This document shows, piece by piece, positions 24,511 through 32,648 of a stretch of DNA of 33,187 nt; positions within the stretch are counted from its first letter, which is position 1, and each line of letters begins with the position of its first letter. The notes under the pieces were generated by a model, which did no database searches, was not told where the DNA came from, and saw only the letters and a list, made by a program, of their open reading frames with translations. This DNA is from Bacteroidales bacterium (GTDB lineage Bacteria > Bacteroidota > Bacteroidia > Bacteroidales > Tenuifilaceae): NCBI GenBank assembly GCA_018056955.1, contig JAGPEQ010000023.1, forward strand, positions 1 to 33,187, given 5' to 3'. Made by a program: the position numbers and the translations under genes.

Positions 24511-27057
24511 ATGAGGGCAAAAGTCGTATCAATCACCCTATTAGCGCTAACCTTTGCATTTTTTACGGTAAATGCAAGTGAGCGCGATAGCTTACTTAAC
24601 CTTCTTTCGGCCTCAAAGGGTAAGGATAAGGTTGAAATCCTTATAAAGCTTACCGAGGCAACCTCCGGCACCGACGAGGCCATTAAGTATGCCGATGAGG
24701 CCATTGTGGCTGCGCGCAAAATAAACGATGAGCTGCTTGCAAAAGCTTACCTGAATAAGGGCTACGCCCTATCGGAAAACTACCAGGATAATGATGCCAT
24801 TGAGTACTACCGCAAAGCGCTTGAGATGGCGCAAAAGAATGGCTTTAAAAGTTCGATTCTGGAGGCCTATAAGGGAATTTCTACATCGTACTTCTATATC
24901 GATTCGTTTGGGGAGTCGCAAAGGTATGCCAGCCTGTTGCTTCAACAAGCTCTTGAGCTTGATAGCCTTAGGTACCAGGCATACGCATACTTCAGGCTAG
25001 GGAAAATACTTCAGGAACAGGGCAAAAACGATTCAGCCCTACATTACATTCGTCGCTCCCTGGGGTTAAGGGAAAAACTTGGCGACTGGAAGGAGATAGC
25101 CCTTACCTACAATGGGCTTGGGCGTATTTACTTTGACCTTGCCCAGTACGATAGCGCAATATGGTGCTACAGCAAGGAGGTAGAGCTTAAGGAGCAAATG
25201 GGCGACCAACCTGCCTACCTTGCCATTGCCTACCTCAACATAGGGAGAACTCACATTGCCATAAGTAACTTTCAGCTTGCCCTTGAGCAGTACCAAAAGG
25301 CACTCCGTACTTTTGAAAGCATAAACCACCAGGAAGGAATAGCCACCTGTAACTCGGGGTTGGGTATGATTTACGAGAATCTATCGCAAAGCATTCTTGC
25401 CACCGACGAGAACGAGGCCAACTACCTTAAAGCACTGGGCTACCATAAAACAGCTCTTGAACTATTCCATAATCTGCAAAAGAAAAAGGAGGAGGGCCAA
25501 ACCCTTCAGAATATTGGCAATGTTTTTTCGCGATTAGCCACTAACCGTTATGTTGCCCGCTTTGGCGAAATGTGGGAAGACTCCCTTTACAAGATTAAGC
25601 AAACCGAAATTCTTGCCTCGTTCGATAGCGCAAGGCATTACTACAATAAAGCCCTTAGCATTTTTGAAGAGCTGCATGAGGAAGGCGAGATAGCCAAGGT
25701 AAACACCAATATTGGCAGCATTTACAGCTGGGCTCGCGACTGGGAAAAGGCAAACACCTATATCAACCGTGCTCTGCAACTGGCACGAAAAAATAATCTG
25801 CTTTACGAAACCACAGCAGCCCTTTACGCAAAGGGCGAGAGCCTATTCCGTCAGGGACGATTCGATGAGACTGAAATTGTATTCATTGAATGTTCCAGAC
25901 TATCGGAAAAACTTGGGTTAAAGGAAACTCTACGTTACAGCTACGAGCGCCTATCGAAGCTATACGAGCATCGTGGCGATTTGGTACGCGCATATGCATA
26001 CTTTAAACAAGCGGTCAAAATAAAGGATGAAATTTTCAGTGAAAAGAGCCAGAGGGTGATGGCCGAAATGCAAACCAAGTACGAAACCGAAAAGAAGGAA
26101 CAACAGCTTGTTTTGATGAAGAATAAGGATGAACTCCAAAAGTCGATAATCCAGCGTCAAAAGCTAATGATTATTGGCGCTATTGCCGGTTCGTTCCTTA
26201 TACTCATGGTTGCCCTACTCATGTTCAAGATGTTCCGCGATAAGCAACGCGCCAATATTATTCTGGAAGAAAAAAATGCGCTGATTACCCGCCAGAAACA
26301 GGAAATTACCGATAGCATTAAGTATGCCAGCCGCATTCAAACAGCTGTTTTGCCTACATCGGCTTTAATCTCCGATGTGCTCCCCGACCACTTTGTGCTT
26401 TTCCTGCCCCGCGATATAGTTAGCGGTGACTTTTACTGGATGACCCGTAAGAACGAGAAAATTGTACTGGTTGCTGCCGACTGTACCGGACATGGTGTGC
26501 CCGGTGCGTTCATGAGCATGCTGGGTGTATCGTTCCTTTACGAGATTGTAAATAAGGAAAGCATACTTCAACCAGCCGAGATACTTAACAACCTCCGTAA
26601 CCACATTAAAACAACCCTAAGCCAAACCGGTAAGATAGAGGAGCAAAAGGACGGAATGGACATTTCGCTTTGCGTAATCGATAAGCAAAACCAAAAACTG
26701 GAGTGGGCTGGCGCCTACAATCCGCTTTACCAAATAAGTAATGGCGAACTTATTGAGTATAAGGCCGATAAAATGCCTGTTGCTGTTCACATCAACGACT
26801 TCAACTTGTTCACCAATCACGAAATTGAATACCAGCCCGGCGACGCCTTTTACATGTTCTCCGATGGATACGCCGACCAGTTTGGCGGTACCGATGGAAG
26901 AAAATTCATGCTAAAACGCCTCAAGGAAACCTTACTTAGCATCTGGGAAAAGCCAATGGCTGAACAAAAGGAAATACTTCATAAGATTCACATGGATTGG
27001 CGCGGTGAGCAAAACGACCAGGTTGACGATATACTGATTATTGGGTTCAGAGTTTAG
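24511..27057 (+). CDS. Membrane-anchored TPR protein with SpoIIE-type (PP2C) phosphatase domain
   Basis: The start at ATG 24511 gives 848 residues with a direct signal peptide (MRAKVVSITLLALTFAFFTVNA); the frame upstream of it lacks one. A long array of TPR repeats follows (about 45-510; e.g. AYLNIGRTHIAISNFQLALEQ, NTNIGSIYSWARDWEKANTY), then a coiled coil, a membrane helix (LMIIGAIAGSFLILMVALLMF) and a second coiled-coil linker. The C-terminal phosphatase domain (about 600-848) has SGDFYW, the metal-binding segment AADCTGHGVPGAFMSMLG, FSDGYADQFGG and QVDDILIIGF. The layout puts the TPR sensor in the periplasm and the phosphatase in the cytoplasm, where such enzymes dephosphorylate Ser/Thr on STAS anti-anti-sigma-like partners. 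Its target is unknown; a STAS-like small gene lies nearby at 29699. It overlaps convergently by 11 bp with the glycosyltransferase gene. Confidence 0.92.
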   Translation: MRAKVVSITLLALTFAFFTVNASERDSLLNLLSASKGKDKVEILIKLTEATSGTDEAIKYADEAIVAARKINDELLAKAYLNKGYALSENYQDNDAIEYYRKALEMAQKNGFKSSILEAYKGISTSYFYIDSFGESQRYASLLLQQALELDSLRYQAYAYFRLGKILQEQGKNDSALHYIRRSLGLREKLGDWKEIALTYNGLGRIYFDLAQYDSAIWCYSKEVELKEQMGDQPAYLAIAYLNIGRTHIAISNFQLALEQYQKALRTFESINHQEGIATCNSGLGMIYENLSQSILATDENEANYLKALGYHKTALELFHNLQKKKEEGQTLQNIGNVFSRLATNRYVARFGEMWEDSLYKIKQTEILASFDSARHYYNKALSIFEELHEEGEIAKVNTNIGSIYSWARDWEKANTYINRALQLARKNNLLYETTAALYAKGESLFRQGRFDETEIVFIECSRLSEKLGLKETLRYSYERLSKLYEHRGDLVRAYAYFKQAVKIKDEIFSEKSQRVMAEMQTKYETEKKEQQLVLMKNKDELQKSIIQRQKLMIIGAIAGSFLILMVALLMFKMFRDKQRANIILEEKNALITRQKQEITDSIKYASRIQTAVLPTSALISDVLPDHFVLFLPRDIVSGDFYWMTRKNEKIVLVAADCTGHGVPGAFMSMLGVSFLYEIVNKESILQPAEILNNLRNHIKTTLSQTGKIEEQKDGMDISLCVIDKQNQKLEWAGAYNPLYQISNGELIEYKADKMPVAVHINDFNLFTNHEIEYQPGDAFYMFSDGYADQFGGTDGRKFMLKRLKETLLSIWEKPMAEQKEILHKIHMDWRGEQNDQVDDILIIGFRV

Positions 27058-28315
27058 CTGACCACTCCACACTCTCCATCTCCCTATAGAACAGGAGCAA
27101 ATCCCTTGTCCTGAGCGTTTGTAATGGTTTATAGCCCATGCAGGCCAAAAGGCTTTTTGACTGCTCCTCAACTGGTTGTCTGCCGTAGTACCTTTCCGCA
27201 GCAAAGTTCATATACTTCAATAGCATAAAGGCATCGAACCAAAGGAAGAATCGTTTTTTAAACGTTTTAGCCGATGATGCATTGGATTTTACATTTTCAA
27301 TGGCTCTGGCAGCATCAACCTGAAAAAGAAAATCACTCAAAGGATAAGCCAGCAATTCAATAAACCTTTCGATTTGATTACCACTGTAATTGTATAGCGT
27401 AGTAACATTCTGAAACAGCGGTTCAAGGTTAAGAAACGATTCAAGGTGATAGGTAGATATTGGCTCGCGGCTGTAAACCAGCTTACTCATTGCCCTGCCC
27501 GTTCCAAAGGGAACCCTGTTCGAGGGTCTTGGCGAAGGGTAAACGCAGGTGGTGTTAAGTTCCCGGAAGTGTCCATGGGGAATAATCTTTTGAAGAAAGT
27601 AAAAATCCTCCCCTGCCTGATGGCGATTCATTCCGCCAAATTTTACGTATGCTTCAGCACTGCAAGCCATTGATGAACCTACTGTATGGTAGGCAAACGG
27701 AAAACCAATAAAACGCGAAGCCTGATTATAGTACCGGAGGTGTAGCTCATAGGCGGTAATGCCTTTGTATATCTCCGCAGGAAACTCATCGCCTGAAAGA
27801 GGATGTTCAAAGCGAACTGAACATGCATGGGTTTTTGGGTATTGCATCCACAGCTCATAAAGTTCCGCAAGGTAGTTTGGCATGCACTGTGAGTCGGCAT
27901 CAAAACAGGCTATGATTCCCTGTTTCGTACCAACGGTAAGCAGCCTAAAAGCCGCCTCGTCCATACCAATCTGCCGGGCATATCCAACACCAGCCTGTTT
28001 GCGCGGTAAATTGAATGCCTTAACGGCATGAAATCGCAACCGCTCGCAACCCCATAATCGGTTCGCCTCATCAATGTCTTTGACTGCTTTATTGGAATTC
28101 TCCAACACATCATAATGTACCCCTTCGGGATGATTTACTACAACTATTACCTCAACATCGCAGGCGGGTAAATTGCAACCGGCAATCGACCCCAACGATT
28201 CTATTAAGCTAGGTTCATTGTAACAGGGAATAACAACACAAATCCCAAGGTTAACCGAAGGGTTAACATCAATTTTAGGCGAAAAACCCTTTTTGGTGAA
28301 GTATTTTACCCACAT
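27047..28315 (-). CDS. Family 2 glycosyltransferase
   Basis: The 422-residue protein has the GT-A nucleotide-sugar domain near the N-terminus (ICVVIPCYNEPSLIESLGSI, 25-45), the D-x-D metal motif DAD at 139-141 (IACFDADSQCMP) and the acceptor-side GEDFYFLQKI with ED at 236-237. The last 150 residues are helical and probably cover the acceptor. There is no clear membrane helix. It transfers sugars to an unknown acceptor, perhaps in surface polysaccharide synthesis; no other glycan genes are adjacent. A strong hairpin follows the upstream chaperone gene, so it has its own transcript. Confidence 0.88.
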   Translation of the reverse strand: MWVKYFTKKGFSPKIDVNPSVNLGICVVIPCYNEPSLIESLGSIAGCNLPACDVEVIVVVNHPEGVHYDVLENSNKAVKDIDEANRLWGCERLRFHAVKAFNLPRKQAGVGYARQIGMDEAAFRLLTVGTKQGIIACFDADSQCMPNYLAELYELWMQYPKTHACSVRFEHPLSGDEFPAEIYKGITAYELHLRYYNQASRFIGFPFAYHTVGSSMACSAEAYVKFGGMNRHQAGEDFYFLQKIIPHGHFRELNTTCVYPSPRPSNRVPFGTGRAMSKLVYSREPISTYHLESFLNLEPLFQNVTTLYNYSGNQIERFIELLAYPLSDFLFQVDAARAIENVKSNASSAKTFKKRFFLWFDAFMLLKYMNFAAERYYGRQPVEEQSKSLLACMGYKPLQTLRTRDLLLFYREMESVEWSAKL

Positions 28316-28331
28316 GGCGTTGCAAAAATAG

Positions 28332-28370
28332 CGAAACCCTTTCTCATGAAAAACATTCGAAAGGGTTTCG
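28332..28370 (-). terminator. Terminator of the OmpH-like gene
   Basis: A perfect 12 bp stem, CGAAACCCTTTC (28332-28343) with GAAAGGGTTTCG (28359-28370), and a 15 nt loop lie about 30 bp downstream of the chaperone's stop codon on the minus strand. Confidence 0.75.
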
Positions 28371-28400
28371 GGTTGGTTTAGGTTTAGTATAGGTGGGTAT

Positions 28401-29006
28401 TTATTTCTTTTTATCAGCAGCGTACTTTTTGTTCAAACCCTCAAGTACTTCCTTGGTAATATCGTTAGCGGGATTCCCGTATAATAGCGGGCCACCAAAG
28501 GTGTTACTGAGAATTAAATGGTAACCCTTATCGGCGTTGTACTCCTTAAGGTACTCAATGATACTGTTGTGAATCAACCGAAGCTTAACCTGTTCTTCTT
28601 CGGCAAGCTGCATGCGCATCTCATCGCGAAGCTGGTATAGCTGCTGCTCTTTAGCGGCAAGGTTAGTTTGAAGCTGCTGAGCCTCGGAGCGGGTCAATAA
28701 ACCCTTTTGAACCTTATCCTGAAAATCGTAGGCTTCCTTCTCAAAGCTTCGCGATTTTGCGTTAAGGTCTGCCTCTTTCTTTCTACCGCTTTCTTCAAGT
28801 TCTTTTTTCATGTCGAAGTACATATCGTAGCTATTCATGAGGGTGTCCATGTTAACCCATGCGGCAGTAAATTGTTCCGTTAATACGGCATTCCCTTCGG
28901 TTCCTTTCACATCACCTCTTTTGCTACCCATAGTAAAATGGAGAACAAAAAGAACAACAATGGCAACGCCAAACAGAATGTTGATTATTAGGTTTGTTTT
29001 CTTCAT
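28401..29006 (-). CDS. OmpH/Skp-family periplasmic chaperone
   Basis: The 201-residue protein starts with a hydrophobic segment (INILFGVAIVVLFVLHFTMG) that may be an uncleaved anchor. WVNMDTLMNSYDMYFDMKKELEE follows, the start typical of OmpH proteins, then a long charged coiled coil (ADLNAKSRSFEKEAYDFQDK, EAQQLQTNLAAKEQQLYQLR) and a C-terminal strand region (YHLILSNTFGGPLLYG). Skp/OmpH trimers hold unfolded outer membrane proteins in their coiled-coil arms in the periplasm. The region upstream carries a near-consensus promoter. The gene is isolated, not in the usual bamA cluster. Confidence 0.88.
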   Translation of the reverse strand: MKKTNLIINILFGVAIVVLFVLHFTMGSKRGDVKGTEGNAVLTEQFTAAWVNMDTLMNSYDMYFDMKKELEESGRKKEADLNAKSRSFEKEAYDFQDKVQKGLLTRSEAQQLQTNLAAKEQQLYQLRDEMRMQLAEEEQVKLRLIHNSIIEYLKEYNADKGYHLILSNTFGGPLLYGNPANDITKEVLEGLNKKYAADKKK

Positions 29007-29086
29007 AATTAATTGATATTACTGATTAGTATATTTCAAGTTATTCAAAACGCACATTAAATCAAACATCCACAAACATACTCACG

Positions 29087-29116
29087 CAAATATAAATGAA
29101 AATGAAACATAACAAA
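29087..29116 (-). promoter_or_regulatory. Near-consensus Bacteroidota promoter for the OmpH-like gene
   Basis: On the minus strand, TTTG (29113-29116), an 18 bp spacer and TATATTTG (29087-29094) match both boxes of TTTG / TAnnTTTG exactly. The predicted leader is about 75 nt. Confidence 0.6.
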
Positions 29117-29149
29117 ATATTTCAGCCAGTTTTTTCCCATTTAAAACGA

Positions 29150-29542
29150 TTATTCCAATAATCCTTCGTCGCGGAAAAGTAATAAAATTGATGAGAAAGG
29201 AACAACCACATACTTCTCGCTGTTGAACTCAACCTCAATAGCATTTTCGTGGAGGTAAACGGCCAGGTCGCCCACCTGCGCTTGTAGGGGAAAGTACTTA
29301 GCATCGTTCCTACTCTTTTTCCAAGGCTCATCGGCCTCAGTAAACATGGGGATTGGGTATCCGGGTCCAACCTTTACCACATAGCCGCTGTGGGCCTTTT
29401 GCTTTTCCTGAACTCCTGGAGGTAGCAAAAGCCCAGCCTTAGTGCGTTCATCGGGGTTTTTGGGCTTAATCAGAACCCTATCGCCTACTACAATAATACT
29501 GTCAAAATCTTTGGGATCGAATGAAAGTGACATATTACTCAT
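29150..29542 (-). CDS. GroES-like (Cpn10) co-chaperonin-fold protein
   Basis: The 130-residue protein carries the Cpn10 signature in VVGDRVLIKPKNPDERTKAG, then LLLPPGVQEKQKAHSGYVVKVGPG, including the mobile-loop region and the beta-barrel dome. The C-terminal part differs from true GroES: an insertion (FTEADEPWKKSRNDAKYF) and a longer end (KYVVVPFSSILLLF). True GroES is usually about 90-100 residues and sits before groEL; here there is no groEL, so this is probably a stand-alone Cpn10-like paralogue of unknown role. The frame has an ATG at 29542 and another three codons later; a -7 box at 29555-29562 favours the second. Confidence 0.85.
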   Translation of the reverse strand: MSNMSLSFDPKDFDSIIVVGDRVLIKPKNPDERTKAGLLLPPGVQEKQKAHSGYVVKVGPGYPIPMFTEADEPWKKSRNDAKYFPLQAQVGDLAVYLHENAIEVEFNSEKYVVVPFSSILLLFRDEGLLE

Positions 29543-29554
29543 TGTTTATCACAG

Positions 29555-29562
29555 CAAAATTA
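29555..29562 (-). promoter_or_regulatory. Candidate -7 element for the Cpn10-like gene
   Basis: TAATTTTG on the minus strand matches TAnnTTTG exactly. A clear -33 box is not seen. It would leave a very short leader, consistent with the second in-frame ATG. Confidence 0.35.
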
Positions 29563-29643
29563 TCGTTTTGTTTTTAAATGTACGTTTTTTGTACTTAGAT
29601 TTAGTTATTCTATCCACAAAATTATGATGTGTGTTATTAGCTT

Positions 29644-29675
29644 ATTGACTTGCACACTGTATATTACTATCTTGC
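29644..29675 (+). promoter_or_regulatory. Candidate promoter of the STAS-like gene
   Basis: ATTG (29644-29647), a 20 bp spacer and TATCTTGC (29668-29675), one base short of TAnnTTTG, lie 23 bp before the ATG at 29699. They fall inside the longer open frame, which argues against its first ATG. Confidence 0.4.
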
Positions 29676-29698
29676 AACTGACAACCATTACAACATTT

Positions 29699-30115
29699 AT
29701 GGGTTCTATAGAAATTTTCAACAGCCATTATGCGGTAGGGATATACAACCCCGAAAAAAAATGCGTTGAAGTTACATGGCACGGGAATCAAACCATTGAG
29801 GAGTACAAAGCGCTTTTTGAAGCACTTTTGGAATTCCAGCGTAACTCCGGATTAGAGATAAAAGGGTATCTTTCCGACATACGAGACCAGGGTGTAGTAA
29901 ACCCCGACAGCCGAAAATGGTTTGAGCAGGTAGCGCTACCACAGGCTATTAACCAGGGCTTAAAATGGGCTGCAGTTGTTTTCGATGGGAATACATTCAA
30001 GCGTTACTACCTGAACCTTATCCTTCAGGTAGCAAACATTTATGGATTGCCCCTAAAATTTTTCAATTCAAAGGAGGATGCCTATAAATGGGCTGAAACA
30101 CCCAATCTCAAATAG
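29699..30115 (+). CDS. STAS/SpoIIAA-like small protein
   Basis: The ATG at 29699 gives 138 residues. The open frame extends upstream to an ATG at 29624, but those 25 residues lack similarity to any signal and the predicted promoter falls in them. The sequence alternates strands and helices in the STAS-like manner: a strand KKCVEVTWHGNQTIEEYKAL, a helix, then the conserved-looking GYLSDIRDQGVVNPDSRKWF. LKWAAVVFDGNTFKRYYLNL follows, and LPLKFFNSKEDAYKWAE at the end. SpoIIAA-like proteins are common in this phylum without assigned function. A link to the SpoIIE-type phosphatase encoded 2.6 kb upstream is possible, since such phosphatases act on STAS proteins, but that is inference. Confidence 0.7.
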   Translation: MGSIEIFNSHYAVGIYNPEKKCVEVTWHGNQTIEEYKALFEALLEFQRNSGLEIKGYLSDIRDQGVVNPDSRKWFEQVALPQAINQGLKWAAVVFDGNTFKRYYLNLILQVANIYGLPLKFFNSKEDAYKWAETPNLK

Positions 30116-30255
30116 TTTACAACTAATCATATTGACCCTTCCCTTTAACCCAAGTGTCATGATTTAACATATTCAACCTGACTAATTTTTAGAAGTTTGA
30201 GTCGGCATGAGTCGGAATAGACAGTATATGATGGAGTTAGAGAAAGTTAGAGGAT

Positions 30256-30284
30256 TTCGTCAATTGATTATTTCAATTGACGAA
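30256..30284. repeat. Perfect 12 bp stem hairpin (TTCGTCAATTGA / TCAATTGACGAA)
   Basis: Two perfect arms with a 5 nt TTATT loop. No T run follows, so it is not a normal terminator of the STAS-like gene; it may belong to the dispersed repeat. Confidence 0.7.
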
Positions 30285-30356
30285 TCGACTAAGAAATATA
30301 ATCATTCCTAGACTCCGGAATGAAAGATTATGAAAAGTCAGGCTTGCCTCGATAAA

Positions 30357-30399
30357 TCAATAGAAACAACTTGTTTAAATTTTTTTGCGTTTCTATTGA
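30357..30399. repeat. Inverted repeat TCAATAGAAAC / GTTTCTATTGA upstream of comEC
   Basis: Perfect 11 bp arms (30357-30367 and 30389-30399) with a 21 bp AT-rich spacer, ending 48 bp before the comEC start codon. It could be an operator or a stem in the leader. Confidence 0.65.
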
Positions 30400-30417
30400 A
30401 TAATCTCAATTAAAAAA

Positions 30418-30443
30418 GTTGTAACTTGAATTGTTGTTACAAC
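30418..30443. promoter_or_regulatory. Inverted repeat GTTGTAAC-N10-GTTACAAC adjoining the comEC start
   Basis: Perfect 8 bp arms end 4 bp before the comEC ATG at 30448. In RNA this stem would cover the ribosome-binding region and could limit translation; in DNA it would suit a dimeric repressor. Confidence 0.45.
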
Positions 30444-30447
30444 CAAT

Positions 30448-32571
30448 ATGACCCAAGTTCCCGCTAATATCCATGAGGTTCCTTTCGTTCGACTGGCTAT
30501 ACCGTTAATAGCTGGTATCCTTATTCAGTATTACCTAAATCCGCTCAATGCCAATTTGACAATAGGCCTAATATTGATTTTACTATTGCTGTTGATTTAT
30601 GACCGAATTTTTATCAAATCTTGGGAAAAGCGCTGGATTTTTGGGTTGATTATAAATCTTCTACTCGCACTTTTTGGAAGTTTGCTGGTAACCATAAATA
30701 GGCCTGAAACAACCTTTAAATCAAATTCAAACTATAGCATGCTAGTAAGGCTTACTGAGCCACCTGTTACAGGAAGCAATTCAATTAAGGTTAAAGCCGA
30801 AATTATCGATATTAAAACATATGCTAATCTTGAATCGCCCAAACCGGTGTTGCTATACTTTTTACTGTCGGATAGTGCCAGCCATGGATTAAATTATGGC
30901 GATATATTAGCACTATCGGGAAATCTAAAGGAATTTTCGGAACCACCCAACCCCTTCCAGTTCAACATGAAAAGGTACATGTACCTTTTAGGAATTGTTT
31001 ACTATATCAGGGTTAACCAGGGTTGCTGGGAAAAAGTTGGAAGTAATCCAAGTAAAATCTTCAAGTTAGCATACATGGCCCAAAGCTATGTAATTGAAAC
31101 CCTGAAAGGATACGGAATAAAAGGCCAAGAACTGGCAGTAATATCAGCGTTAATGCTGGGGTATAAATCGTTGCTCGACGATGAAATCCGACAGGTTTAC
31201 TCTTCGGTAGGGGCCATGCATATTCTTGCCGTGTCGGGTTTGCATGTGGGGCTGATTTTTAGCGTGGTGGTAATAATCATCACCCTTTTACCCAAGCGCC
31301 GTTACTGGTTGGCAATACGATTGGGTATAGCTCTTACAGTACTATGGGGTTACGCCCTGGTTACAGGGCTTTCACCATCGGTATGTAGGGCTACCATTAT
31401 GTTTTCTCTCTTTGCCATAGGGCAAACAGCAGGCTTAAAAACCAATAGCTACAACACCCTGGCGGCAGCGGCTTTTTTGCTTTTGGTTAGCAATCCGTTC
31501 ATGCTATTCAACGTGGGCTTTCAACTCTCGTTTGCCGCTGTTCTGTCTATTGTATTTTTTCATCCTACCATTTACAGTGTTCTTAAACCTAAAAGTAAGC
31601 TTGGCGATTATATTTGGTCGCTCTTGTCGGTTTCGGCGGCAGCGCAAATCCTTACCCTACCCCTAACGCTTTACTACTTTGGCCAATTCCCGGTAGTTTT
31701 CCTGGTTACAAATCTTATTGCAATTCCGCTGGCAACAATAGCTCTTTACCTATCTTTAATTACGATAGCTTTTTCGTTAATAGAGCAATTGGGCTTTCTG
31801 TTTGCTAAAATTCTTGGGTTTGTCACGTGGCTTTTAAATTCGGGGCTTAAGCTAGTTGACACCATTCCCTTTTCCAGCATAAGTTCAATTTACTTTACCA
31901 GCTGGCAAGCAATACTGCTTTTGCTTTCAATCCTAATGTTATCGGTATATCTAGTAAATCGATACAGACCTTTTTTGCAATATTCATTAATTTCGCTTAT
32001 AGGAGTACTTGCCATTAGTGCATTACATTTGGTGAGGGTTAAAAATCAGGCGGAGCTGGTTGTATTTCCGGTACCCAAAAGTTCAGTAATATGTGTAAAC
32101 AGCAACGGAAACGCTCTATTGGTTCTTTACGATTCAATCGATACCAAGTTTTCAACGGATGGGTACATCAGGAATCGGGCGCTACAAAAAGCCCTTGAAA
32201 TAAACCTAAACTTTTACCAAGAGCAAGAGCATTCAAACCAACTAAAAATTATCAAAAAATCGGGTTTGGCATTACTTGTTGCTGGAAACAAAACCATTGC
32301 ATTAGCCTATAACGATAGCGCAAGATTCCTTAAAAGCATAAAGCCCTTAAATGTTGACATACTTATTGCTAATCGCTTTTATAGCAATAGTTTATTAAAC
32401 ATCATAACCCCACAAAAGGTGATTATTGACCCAAGCATTAAATCAGCATACGCTAATCGGCTTTCATCAACACTGATTAAGAACAATATCGCTTTTTACA
32501 ATACAAGCGTTTCGGGCTTTTTTGAATATAACCTCAACGAAACGAATCCGAAAACCTTTGCATCTCAGTAA
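30448..32571 (+). CDS. comEC: ComEC/Rec2-family DNA uptake channel protein
   Basis: The 707-residue protein has an N-terminal membrane part with two or three helices, then a soluble DUF4131 region (about 75-195, with VKAEIIDIKTY and GDILALSGNLKEF). The competence domain follows from about 225, with LGYKSLLDDEIRQVYSSVGA and the hallmark AMHILAVSGLHVG (about 255-267), and about eight further helices up to 520. The last 185 residues are soluble; no intact metallo-beta-lactamase HxHxDH motif is visible, which is usual in this phylum. ComEC forms the inner membrane pore for single-stranded DNA during natural transformation. Neighbouring competence genes are absent. The start ATG is preceded by an inverted repeat. 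Confidence 0.93.
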   Translation: MTQVPANIHEVPFVRLAIPLIAGILIQYYLNPLNANLTIGLILILLLLLIYDRIFIKSWEKRWIFGLIINLLLALFGSLLVTINRPETTFKSNSNYSMLVRLTEPPVTGSNSIKVKAEIIDIKTYANLESPKPVLLYFLLSDSASHGLNYGDILALSGNLKEFSEPPNPFQFNMKRYMYLLGIVYYIRVNQGCWEKVGSNPSKIFKLAYMAQSYVIETLKGYGIKGQELAVISALMLGYKSLLDDEIRQVYSSVGAMHILAVSGLHVGLIFSVVVIIITLLPKRRYWLAIRLGIALTVLWGYALVTGLSPSVCRATIMFSLFAIGQTAGLKTNSYNTLAAAAFLLLVSNPFMLFNVGFQLSFAAVLSIVFFHPTIYSVLKPKSKLGDYIWSLLSVSAAAQILTLPLTLYYFGQFPVVFLVTNLIAIPLATIALYLSLITIAFSLIEQLGFLFAKILGFVTWLLNSGLKLVDTIPFSSISSIYFTSWQAILLLLSILMLSVYLVNRYRPFLQYSLISLIGVLAISALHLVRVKNQAELVVFPVPKSSVICVNSNGNALLVLYDSIDTKFSTDGYIRNRALQKALEINLNFYQEQEHSNQLKIIKKSGLALLVAGNKTIALAYNDSARFLKSIKPLNVDILIANRFYSNSLLNIITPQKVIIDPSIKSAYANRLSSTLIKNNIAFYNTSVSGFFEYNLNETNPKTFASQ

Positions 32572-32648
32572 GTAATAATTATTTATACTCAGGTACATTT
32601 TGATTAAAAAAGATGTTACTTTGCAATTTATTTTTGAATACATAACCT

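Larger units (their letters stand above)
30116..30447. other. Gene-free region upstream of comEC with several inverted repeats
   Basis: The 330 bp contain no ORF. They hold the hairpin at 30256-30284, a TCATTCC...GGAATGA inverted repeat (about 30303-30323), and the two inverted repeats at 30357-30443. GTCGGAATAG- and AAGTTAGAGGA-type words recur here and in the repeat cluster near 24150 (there in reverse), so this is another deposit of the same dispersed repeat. Confidence 0.6.

Noticed and set aside
29624-29698. Upstream extension of the STAS-like protein
   Set aside because: The 25 extra residues lie over the predicted promoter, and no ribosome site precedes the first ATG; the ATG at 29699 is better.
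32599-32623. TTTG / TTACTTTG promoter for trkA
   Set aside because: The spacer is only 13 bp, too short for the phylum's promoter, and the second box has a mismatch.
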